Shown in pieces: positions 25,072 through 30,786 of a DNA stretch of 34,308 bases; position 1 is the first letter of the stretch, and each line of letters starts with the position of its first letter. The notes under the pieces are model-generated. The model saw only the letters and a list, made by a program, of their open reading frames with translations, made no database searches and was not told where the DNA came from. The position numbers and the translations under genes are program-made. Origin of the DNA: a virus; IMG/VR virus record IMGVR_UViG_3300024979_000015, positions 1 through 34,308 of that record; one strand, given 5' to 3'.

Positions 25072-25478
25072 TTTTTCCTTTCTTAAAATCAGAAATAGTC
25101 ATCCCTCCGGTAAATTGGCAATGCGCCAATTCTTTAAATCTTTTCCATCGACCGGCCCACTCAAGTCCACATGATTCCGCTATCGATCCACACATTTCAA
25201 ATAGTCCTGGATCGCTCCAATTTGCTTTCCCTTTAACTATTGGCACAAAGTCAAAAGCGACTCTATAATTGTGAGTCGCTTTCACCTGGCCTAGCATTAG
25301 TTACTTTTTTTCCAGGTGCTATGCGACCTTTAGCATATAAATCAGCTTGTGATTCTTTATCTCTGTAAGTGCTTGTTATTATTACATCAATTCCAACTTT
25401 TCTACATTTTTCTTTAAATAAATAACACATTTCTGCTACTTTAGGATGTAAATCTTCTATTTTTCTGCTATTTATCAT
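25064..25478 (-). pseudogene. M15-type peptidase endolysin split by a +1 frameshift
   Basis: The first frame (25263-25478) encodes MINSRKIEDLHPKVAEM, ITSTYRDKESQADLYAKG and VTNARPGES, then stops. The next frame carries HNYRVAFDFVPIVKGK and ends with ELAHCQF. Dropping one base near 25272 gives GES-D-HNY, restoring the SxH and AxD metal-site spacing of L-alanyl-D-glutamate peptidases, which cut murein peptides at lysis. The Gly usual after HNY is Arg here. It may be a real mutation or a sequencing error; no standard slippery site is evident. The only endolysin candidate in the window. Confidence 0.78.
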
Positions 25479-25644
25479 ATTTTTCCAATTTTATTATAAT
25501 TTCGTGCAATCTGATTATTTCAGATTCGTATATTGTCCTTGCCATATTCCATGCCTCATAAGCTAAAACTTCATTAGTATAAATCCCTGAATCAGGGATA
25601 CTATCCCACCAAGATTTAAAAGCTATATCTTCGTCTATTTTCAT
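25468..25644 (-). CDS. Small unknown protein before the endolysin (58 residues)
   Basis: Starts MKIDEDIAFKSWWDSIPDSG, with AYEAWNMARTIYESEIIRLHE; helical with Trp-rich ends. Similar short proteins with a central AYEAWxxA pattern occur in many phage early regions. It overlaps the endolysin start by 11 bases. Function unknown. Confidence 0.6.
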   Translation of the reverse strand: MKIDEDIAFKSWWDSIPDSGIYTNEVLAYEAWNMARTIYESEIIRLHEIIIKLEKYDK

Positions 25645-25678
25645 TTTTTTTAAAATATAAATATATTATGTGTATATT

Positions 25679-25685
25679 ATTATAC
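25679..25685 (+). other. ATTATAC core-like site at the left edge of the cassette region
   Basis: The same heptamer is the outer core of attC5. It lies four bases beyond the stop of the 39-residue gene, as cores do beside other cassette genes. No partner arm is visible, so this may be chance in AT-rich DNA. Confidence 0.3.
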
Positions 25686-25688
25686 GGC

Positions 25689-25808
25689 TTAGTATATTTT
25701 TGCGCGTACCCATTTTGCTCCGCCAAGTGCGACTAATTTGTCGGGCTTTGCCTCACTTTTTGGCCGTCCTGCGCCTTCCATGTCTCCGCCATGGTTACTT
25801 TTTTTCAT
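25689..25808 (-). CDS. Small Gly/Lys-rich protein (39 residues), possible first cassette gene
   Basis: Encodes MKKSNHGGDMEGAGRPKSEA and ends GAKWVRAKIY. GAGRPKSEAKPDKL resembles short basic segments of phage DNA-binding or RHH-linked proteins, but no fold can be assigned. It lies between two core-like heptamers (25679 and 25827) with no full attC arm, as if its attC had been lost. Confidence 0.5.
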   Translation of the reverse strand: MKKSNHGGDMEGAGRPKSEAKPDKLVALGGAKWVRAKIY

Positions 25809-25826
25809 AATAGGTGCCTAATTAGC

Positions 25827-25833
25827 GTTATAC
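25827..25833 (+). other. Left boundary core site GTTATAC of the attC array
   Basis: An exact integron core heptamer overlapping the stop of the DUF1653-like gene. Left of it only TGCCTAATTAGC resembles an L' arm; no matching second half was found. It may be the insertion point or the remnant of another attC. Confidence 0.6.
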
Positions 25834-26013
25834 ATCATCAGTAATCAGTGTGAATTTCTGCTCGAATTCTTCAACTTCTCGCACAAAAATGTCATGCTCG
25901 TTGTCGTCCTTGCAGTAAACAACAACACCCGTCCCATCGCGAGAATTTGTGCAATCCGTCGCGTATGCCAAATGCCGGTAAATATTTCCAGTTTTATTGT
26001 GCCTAAATCTCAT
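25828..26013 (-). CDS. DUF1653-like small protein (cassette gene 1)
   Basis: 61 residues: RFRHNKTGNIYRHLAYATDC, DGTGVVVYCKDD and IFVREVEEFEQKF follow the DUF1653 pattern (YRHxKTGxxYxVL, then VVY and VRxxxxF), a small beta protein of unknown role in phages and bacteria. It starts 15 bases after attC1 in transcription order. Its stop TAA is supplied by the GTTATAC core on its other side. Confidence 0.65.
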   Translation of the reverse strand: MRFRHNKTGNIYRHLAYATDCTNSRDGTGVVVYCKDDNEHDIFVREVEEFEQKFTLITDDV

Positions 26014-26027
26014 AAATTCCTCAAAAT

Positions 26028-26115
26028 GTATAACCCGTCGCTCAAGCAGAGCGCAGCCCTAGTGCCGTGTGTTTATTTACTTTCATCTGTGCGCCTGCTT
26101 AGCTTTGCGTTATAC
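26028..26115 (+). other. attC-like recombination site 1
   Basis: R'' GTATAAC (26028-26034), 5-base spacer, L'' GCTCAAGCAG; then L' CTGCTTAGC, 5-base spacer, R' GTTATAC (26109-26115). The arms pair except for an extra C in L'' and an extra A after AAGCAG, the two extrahelical positions that set attC polarity (G and T on the minus strand). Top strand is plus. Confidence 0.85.
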
Positions 26116-26117
26116 AC

Positions 26118-26291
26118 CTAATAGGTATCTATTAATGTGTTTAAATATTCTTCATTTTCCTGCATAACTAATTCACCTAATGCTACCATTGGCGTTAATC
26201 CAAACCCTGCTGGAGATTCTTGAATATTTGTAAATTCTTCATTTACAGCACACCATAAATCACCATCTTTAAAAACCTTATATTCTTTCAT
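26118..26291 (-). CDS. Small phage protein (57 residues, cassette gene 2)
   Basis: Starts MKEYKVFKDGDLWCAVNEEF and contains NIQESPAGFGLTPMVALGEL, a pattern common in short phage proteins of unknown role (KDGDxWCA ... ESPAGFG.TP..AL..L). AAGGA lies eight bases before the ATG. It lies alone between attC1 and attC2. Confidence 0.65.
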   Translation of the reverse strand: MKEYKVFKDGDLWCAVNEEFTNIQESPAGFGLTPMVALGELVMQENEEYLNTLIDTY

Positions 26292-26313
26292 GTTTTTATC
26301 CTTGCATTAAAAA

Positions 26314-26408
26314 GTATAACTCTTAGTTCAAGCGGAAAAGCCGCCCGAAGCTCGTTTGTTTGTTAAAGTTCTGTGCCAAGCGTCTTTCCGCTTAACACGG
26401 CGTTAGAC
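26314..26408 (+). other. attC-like recombination site 2
   Basis: R'' GTATAAC, L'' GTTCAAGCGG, L' CCGCTTAAC and R' GTTAGAC. The arms form a stem of about 17 bp with the same extra C and A as the other sites and a loop of about 38 bases. It is almost identical to attC3; a T in GCGTCTTTCC (G in attC3) breaks one stem pair. Confidence 0.9.
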
Positions 26409-26618
26409 ACCATGTCTCGGCCCTTTATATGCGTAATCCCAACGGATCAATCCGCGTTTGTGGTCGGTTTCGGCATCATCACCGATAACGGCTCTATTAC
26501 AGCGTGGGCATTTGGTTTCGTTGTTGCATATTGCCGTCTTGCAGCACTTAGTAAACATTGTGCTATTAGTCGGCGAACAAAGAAAAACTCCAGATTTGTA
26601 CCCTTCGTTTATATACAT
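26403..26618 (-). CDS. Small zinc-binding protein (71 residues, cassette gene 3)
   Basis: Starts MYINEGYKSGVFLC. Cys residues in FLC, KCCKTAIC and CPRC, with the His of ETDHKRG, could hold one or two zinc ions. GGGGA lies eight bases before the ATG. The stop lies inside the R' core of attC2. Partner unknown. Confidence 0.6.
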   Translation of the reverse strand: MYINEGYKSGVFLCSPTNSTMFTKCCKTAICNNETKCPRCNRAVIGDDAETDHKRGLIRWDYAYKGPRHGV

Positions 26619-26633
26619 TATTTATCCCCAGTT

Positions 26634-26728
26634 GTCTAACTCTTAGTTCAAGCGGAAAAGCCGCCCGAAGCTCGTTTGTTTGTTAAAGTTCTGTGCCAAG
26701 CGGCTTTCCGCTTAACACGGCGTTATAC
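26634..26728 (+). other. attC-like recombination site 3
   Basis: R'' GTCTAAC, L'' GTTCAAGCGG, L' CCGCTTAAC and R' GTTATAC; 95 bases, a near copy of attC2. The arms AAGCGG(A)AAAGCCGC and GCGGCTTTCCGCTT pair fully apart from the two unpaired bases, the best-preserved site in the array. Confidence 0.92.
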
Positions 26729-26732
26729 GCCA

Positions 26733-26951
26733 TCAATAAAATTTTTCTGCGGAACTAATAAGCGACATTAATCCGCCAATACTTTTAAATGATTGATGTA
26801 CCTCAACTTCGCTTCCATCATCAAATTTAAAAACCATTGTCCTGGTAAATCCTGTAATATTCCTATGCCCAAAAACATCTTTTCTATCCAAAGGGTTAAA
26901 ATTGCGCATTTTTACACCATGTACTTCGTATGCTGATTCTGCTTTAGACAT
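26733..26951 (-). CDS. Unknown small protein (72 residues, cassette gene 4)
   Basis: Starts MSKAESAYEVHGVKMRNFN; then TRTMVFKFDDGSEVEVHQSF suggests a beta hairpin, with a short helical end. Not recognised. It lies alone between attC3 and attC4, and its stop is four bases from the attC3 core. Confidence 0.55.
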   Translation of the reverse strand: MSKAESAYEVHGVKMRNFNPLDRKDVFGHRNITGFTRTMVFKFDDGSEVEVHQSFKSIGGLMSLISSAEKFY

Positions 26952-26956
26952 TGTTA

Positions 26957-27712
26957 TTACCGTGTATAACCCGTCATTAAACCAGACCCGCCGCCACAGT
27001 CCGGTTTGTTATTAAAACCCACTGGCGGCGGGCTGGTTAATTGTGCGTTAGCGGTATCGTACCCAAATATATCATTCTGCTTTGTAGCCTCTTCAATCCG
27101 GCGGCAGGCTATATCAAAATATTTAGATTCTCGCTCAATTCCGGTAAATATCTTGCCCATATTTATAGCCGCCACACCGGTTGTCCCGCTCCCCATAAAT
27201 GGATCAAATACAGTTTTTGCTTCTTGAGCATGAGTTAAACACCATTCCATAATTGGCACAGGCTTTTGTGTTGGGTGTTCACGCAATTCTTTTTTCTTCA
27301 TATTTTCTTGAAGCATTCCATTCCATCGCCACTTTTTCAATCTAACTGCTTTTTTTAAGTTTGTCCAAGCCAATTCAGCGTCAGCAAAATCTCCCGTATT
27401 GTCTTTATCCCAAACCAAAAAGCAGCTTGTTGGTGGCAAGTAAAAATAATTTCCGCCAAAAATTATCTGTGTTGTGCTTTTTTCAAGCATCAACCCAAAA
27501 AGCCAAGCTGGTGGTGGTTGATTATCCCAATCATCGTTTCCAAAATCTCTTGCTGGGATGTTTTTTTGGCCGCGTTTTTTATTTTTTCCTGAAGATTCCC
27601 CAATCCCATACGGCGGATCGGTCAAAATCAAATCGCAATTAGGCAATATCGGCAATATCTCTCTGCAATCTCCAAGGTAAAGCGTTGCACTTCCTATCGT
27701 TTCAATTCTCAT
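26957..27712 (-). CDS. DNA methyltransferase, beta-class order (cassette gene 5)
   Basis: 251 residues. Motif IV DPPY at 32-35, PTQKP at about 147-151 and motif I FDPFMGSG at 169-176. The order IV then I is typical of beta-class N6-adenine or N4-cytosine enzymes; DPPY is usual in both. The recognition domain would lie between them. It could protect phage DNA from host restriction; no restriction partner is visible. Residues from about 220 on are encoded by attC4, giving a Pro/Gly-rich tail. The start is 15 bases from attC5. Confidence 0.85.
   Translation of the reverse strand: MRIETIGSATLYLGDCREILPILPNCDLILTDPPYGIGESSGKNKKRGQKNIPARDFGNDDWDNQPPPAWLFGLMLEKSTTQIIFGGNYFYLPPTSCFLVWDKDNTGDFADAELAWTNLKKAVRLKKWRWNGMLQENMKKKELREHPTQKPVPIMEWCLTHAQEAKTVFDPFMGSGTTGVAAINMGKIFTGIERESKYFDIACRRIEEATKQNDIFGYDTANAQLTSPPPVGFNNKPDCGGGSGLMTGYTR
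26964..27053 (+). other. attC-like recombination site 4, partly coding
   Basis: R'' GTATAAC, L'' ATTAAACCAG, L' CTGGTTAAT and R' GTTAGCG. The arms run on through CCCGCCGCC/GGCGGCGGG. One extra A in L'' and one after CCAG take the places of the usual extra C and A. R' departs from GTTRRRY at its end. The site is read through by the methyltransferase gene. Confidence 0.8.
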
Positions 27713-27727
27713 TCGTGTAATATCTCA

Positions 27728-27787
27728 TGTTAATAGGTCGCTCAAGCCGACTTCGCTAACGCTACGCGGCTTAGCTCTGCATTATAC
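27728..27787 (+). other. attC-like recombination site 5, short
   Basis: L'' GCTCAAGCCG (27740-27749), L' CGGCTTAGC (27767-27775) and R' ATTATAC (27781-27787), with the standard 5-base spacers and the extra C and A. The R'' box (TGTTAAT) is poor, so this site may be weak or dead. Confidence 0.7.
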
Positions 27788-27985
27788 CGCATCATGCCAT
27801 CCAGGATTCGGCGCAACATCTGGAATCTTGACCTGTCTATTTCCGCATCTTGAGCATTCCCTGGACGGTAGGAAATATTGCCTAGCCTCTTTGTAATCAT
27901 GTCCAGAAAGCTTGCACAAAATCGGCATAACAAGTCGGTCAAGAAGATGCCTTAAAGCTCTGCGGTATTTTTTAAAATTCATCAT
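27782..27985 (-). CDS. DUF1660-like zinc protein (cassette gene 6)
   Basis: The conserved part is MPILCKLSGHDYKEARQYFL, then CSRCGNRQV: the CKLxGH...CxxCG pattern of DUF1660 phage proteins, with Cys and His for one zinc. The start is uncertain. The ATG at 27985 has GAGG upstream but would put about 19 extra residues inside attC6; the ATG at 27928, inside the R'' core, gives 48 residues and matches the family better. The stop lies in the attC5 core. Confidence 0.6.
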   Translation of the reverse strand: MMNFKKYRRALRHLLDRLVMPILCKLSGHDYKEARQYFLPSRECSRCGNRQVKIPDVAPNPGWHDAV

Positions 27986-28011
27986 GGCACTGCTTACCTC
28001 GTGCGTTATAC
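27925..28011 (+). other. attC-like recombination site 6, right end of array
   Basis: R'' GCATAAC, L'' GGTCAAGAAG, L' CTGCTTACC, a 6-base spacer, and R' GTTATAC (28005-28011). Extra C and extra A as in the others. R' carries the stop of the flanking 94-residue gene. No further site was found to the right. Confidence 0.82.
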
Positions 28012-28290
28012 CCATAAACTGTCAGCCATGTCTTTCATATTGGTTTTTAGATTGGCTATTGCTTTTTCTGCATCTTCACCTTTACCGGTCGAGTAGTTAT
28101 CATGGAATTTCTTGTGGAATGGGTTGTAGTCGCAAGCTGCAAATTCTTTCTCACTCATGTTTGTTACGCCCATAAGGGAAAATCCACAGCGGGCCTCAAA
28201 TGATCCGTCGTCATGCTGTTTAACATGCACAGGAGTTGTGCTAGCTATTCCCATATTGCTGCACTGGTAAATTACTGTTTTTTCAGTCAT
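28006..28290 (-). CDS. Unknown protein flanking the array (94 residues)
   Basis: Starts MTEKTVIYQCSNMGIASTTP, with FEARCGFSLMGVTNMSEKEF. Not recognised. Its stop TAA is part of the attC6 R' core, but no attC lies upstream of its start, so it is either backbone or a former cassette. Overlaps the previous gene as ATGA. Confidence 0.55.
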   Translation of the reverse strand: MTEKTVIYQCSNMGIASTTPVHVKQHDDGSFEARCGFSLMGVTNMSEKEFAACDYNPFHKKFHDNYSTGKGEDAEKAIANLKTNMKDMADSLWV

Positions 28291-28583
28291 CGTTTCTCCG
28301 CTGGGTATATCACTTCTACGTTAAACCCCATCCCTGATTGACTCTTATATAATCCATCCAGCAAATATATTAAAACTGCTTGCATCTCATAGGGTGCCAA
28401 CGATCTATCACGAATTTTCCCCAGTGCATCAGATAAAATTCTGGCAGCAATTTCGTCATATTTTTCTACGTATCGTGGCTTATTAAGGCATTTTTCATTA
28501 TTTACTGCTCCGCAATAGGTGCATTCAATCCATTTTGATCCGTCGCAATTTCCTTCTTTTTCTATACGATTACAATTTTTCAT
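28287..28583 (-). CDS. Cys-rich unknown protein (98 residues)
   Basis: CDGSKWIECTYCGAVNNEKC near the start suggests a zinc ribbon. DALGKIRDRSLAPYEMQAVLIYLLDG follows as helices. Not recognised. Part of the early accessory operon. Confidence 0.55.
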   Translation of the reverse strand: MKNCNRIEKEGNCDGSKWIECTYCGAVNNEKCLNKPRYVEKYDEIAARILSDALGKIRDRSLAPYEMQAVLIYLLDGLYKSQSGMGFNVEVIYPAEKR

Positions 28584-28593
28584 ATTTTAATCC

Positions 28594-28674
28594 TATATAT
28601 ATTTCATGAATCAAATTTTAGTATATTATCGTCTTCAAATTCATATATACCATTACTATCCGCTTAATCAATAA
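28594..28674 (-). other. Short stretch with coding-like remnant
   Basis: A frame reading DSNGIYEFEDDNILKFDS runs to a TGA but has no start, only a TAA just before it. It may be the tail of a lost gene. Nothing else is seen here. Confidence 0.25.
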
Positions 28675-28890
28675 TTATATCCCCCCAAGCGTTTTTTTTG
28701 AATTTTCAAGATATTTTATAAGTATATCAATTTGTTCAACTAATTTTTCTATTGACTCACTTTTCCTTTCTCCAATTGCATTAACTATCACCTTTGCGCC
28801 TTTTTCATAATTTCCAAAATCAATAGATCCAGATATTTTGAATTGATCAAACCCTTCAAAAGTTTCTTGTATTTGTGTAATTTTCATCAT
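28675..28890 (-). CDS. Unknown early protein (71 residues)
   Basis: Starts MMKITQIQETFEGFDQFKIS; a beta-rich first half and a helical end (IEKLVEQIDILIKYLENSKK). Two ATGs in tandem; GAGAAA precedes them. Not recognised. Confidence 0.5.
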   Translation of the reverse strand: MMKITQIQETFEGFDQFKISGSIDFGNYEKGAKVIVNAIGERKSESIEKLVEQIDILIKYLENSKKTLGGI

Positions 28891-28974
28891 GGTAAATTTC
28901 TCATATTATCTAAAATATCGTTGTAGCGCATCCTCTTTTTTTATATTGATTCAATTGGATGCGGATTTCTGTAA

Positions 28975-29226
28975 TTATTTTGATCTCTTTGTATTCCTGG
29001 ATTTTCTCCTTATTTTTTTATATCTATTGCACTCTCGATTTGCAATAGTTCCTCCCCAAAATAACTCATTATTTGGGCTACTCCCAAGCTCAATTAAAAG
29101 CATTTTAAGCGCGTTTTCTGGTGCGCCTGATGCTTTGTACTGGCTGTAGCATTTACATCGCCCTATGCCGCTCCCATCGCCTATTTTATCAGCAATAAAA
29201 TAGGCGCATTCTTTACAGCAAATCAC
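28975..29226 (-). CDS. Small Cys-rich protein (83 residues)
   Basis: Starts at GTG (29226), which overlaps the stop of the upstream regulator as GTGA. CCKECAYF, GRCKCYSQY and a late ECNRYKK give a likely zinc-binding set seen in small phage early proteins. The end is very basic (KKIRRKSRNTKRSK), so nucleic-acid binding is possible. Confidence 0.55.
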   Translation of the reverse strand: MICCKECAYFIADKIGDGSGIGRCKCYSQYKASGAPENALKMLLIELGSSPNNELFWGGTIANRECNRYKKIRRKSRNTKRSK

Positions 29227-29393
29227 TTGCTAATTAATAATGATTGATTGCGTAATGCAGATAGCAGAGATGCTCTTATTACCTCTGCGCGCGGTGCATT
29301 GGCATTTTCGAGCAATTTATCAAGCTCTACAGCTTCGCTCTTAGTAAGATAGATTACCAGGCGAACATCTCGTAATACTGATTTCTTTTTCAT
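29223..29393 (-). CDS. Possible ribbon-helix-helix regulator (56 residues)
   Basis: Starts MKKKSVLRDVRLVIYLTKSE, then AVELDKLLENANAPRAEVIRASL: a strand followed by two helices of RHH size. First gene of the leftward accessory operon, facing the rightward operon, a natural place for a regulator of the divergent promoters. Confidence 0.55.
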   Translation of the reverse strand: MKKKSVLRDVRLVIYLTKSEAVELDKLLENANAPRAEVIRASLLSALRNQSLLISK

Positions 29394-29423
29394 TTTTATA
29401 TCTAATTAATTTAGGATGGGTAT

Positions 29424-29452
29424 ATCATAGCATAAATTCGTAAATAAAAAAA
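29424..29452 (-). promoter_or_regulatory. Possible extended -10 promoter of the leftward accessory operon
   Basis: TGCTATGAT gives a TGn plus TATGAT -10 (29424-29429), 31 bases before the start codon. The -35 region is only T-rich. Extended -10 promoters can work without a good -35. Confidence 0.4.
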
Positions 29453-29466
29453 ATATAAATAAGTGC

Positions 29467-29495
29467 TTTACATTTATTATAAATAAGTTTAAAAT
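29467..29495 (+). promoter_or_regulatory. Sigma70-like promoter of the rightward recombination operon
   Basis: -35 TTTACA (29467-29472), 17-base spacer and -10 TAAAAT (29490-29495). It lies divergent to the leftward promoter, about 70 bases away. Confidence 0.55.
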
Positions 29496-29528
29496 TTCCC
29501 CGTACTTTTAAAAAAGATGGAGAATAAA

Positions 29529-29696
29529 ATTAGCAAAGAAAAAGCAATATAGATATTCAAATACTGGCACCAAGTACTGGTACATTTATCATAATTGCAT
29601 TGGATTTTTGGTGTAAATGGCTATGATAAAGCGCTTTTAGCATGGCAAAAACAATGGATTGACGGATTTTCTAAATATCAATGGGTACTAAAATGA
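29529..29696 (+). pseudogene. Frameshifted small gene at the front of the rightward operon
   Basis: Fragments in successive frames read SKEK, then QYRYSNTGTKYWYIYHN and IGFLV, then NGYDKALLAWQKQW and so on to a TGA that overlaps the next ATG. Removing one A from AAAGAAAAAG and two bases from GGTGTAAAT joins them into about 55 residues. The start would be ATT. Three lesions suggest decay rather than sequencing error. Confidence 0.5.
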
Positions 29697-29860
29697 ATCA
29701 AACAATTATAGAAAAAAAATTGATTGTAAAATATCTTGAAAAAGAAAAAGAAGTTTGCGCCGCACGAGGAATTAAGCCTAATGCTAAAGATATTGCAATA
29801 AAGATTGCAAATCAAAGAATAGCAATAATGTATCGTATAGGATACATGTATGCAAAATAA
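29693..29860 (+). CDS. Small basic unknown protein (55 residues)
   Basis: Starts MNQTIIEKKLIVKYLEKEKE and ends with ANQRIAIMYRIGYMYAK. Helical and basic. The ATG overlaps the stop of the decayed frame. Not recognised. Confidence 0.5.
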   Translation: MNQTIIEKKLIVKYLEKEKEVCAARGIKPNAKDIAIKIANQRIAIMYRIGYMYAK

Positions 29861-29886
29861 AGTAACTTTAAAAATGGAGAAAAATA

Positions 29887-30483
29887 ATGTTGAAATCTGA
29901 ATCAATTAAAGAATTGGCTCTTGCTCTTTCAAAAGCACAAGGGCAATTTGATCATGCCAAAAAAGATGTGAAAAACGAATTTTTTAAATCAAAATATGCC
30001 GATCTTGCTAGTGTAATAGATGCAGCAAAAAAGCCACTTTCTGACAATGGCTTATCTGTATCGCAAATTTGCGAGACTACAGAATCTGGAGATATACGCC
30101 TTGAAACAATTCTTATGCACTCATCAGGAGAGTACATAAGCGGAAATTATCCAATAAGGCCTATTAAGTCAGATCCACAATCTTATGGGAGCGCGATAAC
30201 TTATGCCAGGAGATATGCTTTTAGCGCTATAACAGGCATAGCGGCTGATGATGATGATGGCAATCAAGCATCTCAATCTGTACCCTATAAAGCGCCAGCC
30301 AAATCAATAGATACAAATAGTATTGATTACTCAATATTGCTAAATAGCGCAAATAGCCTTGATGAGCTTGTAAAATTATGGGAATCAATACCAAAAAATA
30401 AACAAGCTTATTTTGTAGATCTAAAAAATCAACTAAAAGAAAAATTATTAATGATGAATAGTTTTTCTAATGAAAAAAAGTGA
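29887..30483 (+). CDS. erf: ERF-family single-strand annealing protein
   Basis: 198 residues. IKELALALSKAQGQFDHAKKD, FKSKYADLASVIDAAKKPL and SYGSAITYARRYAFSAITGI followed by ADDDDGN are the signature blocks of the ERF family (P22 Erf; usual length about 200). It anneals complementary strands, and in headful phages it can circularise injected DNA. GGAG lies eight bases before the ATG. Acts with SSB and RusA encoded leftward. Confidence 0.9.
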   Translation: MLKSESIKELALALSKAQGQFDHAKKDVKNEFFKSKYADLASVIDAAKKPLSDNGLSVSQICETTESGDIRLETILMHSSGEYISGNYPIRPIKSDPQSYGSAITYARRYAFSAITGIAADDDDGNQASQSVPYKAPAKSIDTNSIDYSILLNSANSLDELVKLWESIPKNKQAYFVDLKNQLKEKLLMMNSFSNEKK

Positions 30484-30649
30484 TAATTTGCTTAATGATT
30501 CAGAGTGGCTAAGTCAGCACATTGCATATGATTATGATTTGCTTCATGACTTTATCGAGAGAGTCGGAATAATACTAGACTCGATCGATAATCCCAGCAA
30601 AGAGCAGTTAAACTCCGCTCGTAAACAAGCATTTTTGGAGATATTTTAA
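30470..30649 (+). CDS. Small acidic unknown protein (59 residues)
   Basis: Starts MKKSDNLLNDSEWLSQHIAY; helical and acidic. It overlaps the ERF gene by 14 bases and ends in TAATG with the next start. Not recognised. Confidence 0.5.
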   Translation: MKKSDNLLNDSEWLSQHIAYDYDLLHDFIERVGIILDSIDNPSKEQLNSARKQAFLEIF

Positions 30650-30786
30650 TGACTAAAAAAGAATTTGAAACAGAATGTAAAAGACTTGAGAGATGCGGAT
30701 GGCATCTAATTGAGTACGAGCCTGAACGTAAATACGCAAAATATACGAGGAATTTATCAACCCTAATCATATGGAGAAAAAAATGA
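30649..30786 (+). CDS. Small unknown protein (45 residues)
   Basis: Starts MTKKEFETECKRLERCGWHL and continues IEYEPERKYAKYTR. Basic with two Cys. Its stop overlaps the next ATG (ATGA). Not recognised. Confidence 0.5.
   Translation: MTKKEFETECKRLERCGWHLIEYEPERKYAKYTRNLSTLIIWRKK

Noticed and set aside
25260-25300. Programmed +1 frameshift in the endolysin
   Set aside because: No usual shift signal (such as a slow codon with CUUUGA-type context) is visible. Mutation or sequencing error is simpler, though it cannot be excluded.
25827-28011. Reading the attC sites in the minus orientation, so that genes would be in normal cassette order
   Set aside because: The extra C in L'' and the A further in fall on the plus strand in all sites that show them clearly (1, 2, 3, 5, 6), giving unpaired G and T on minus. 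This fixes plus as the top strand.
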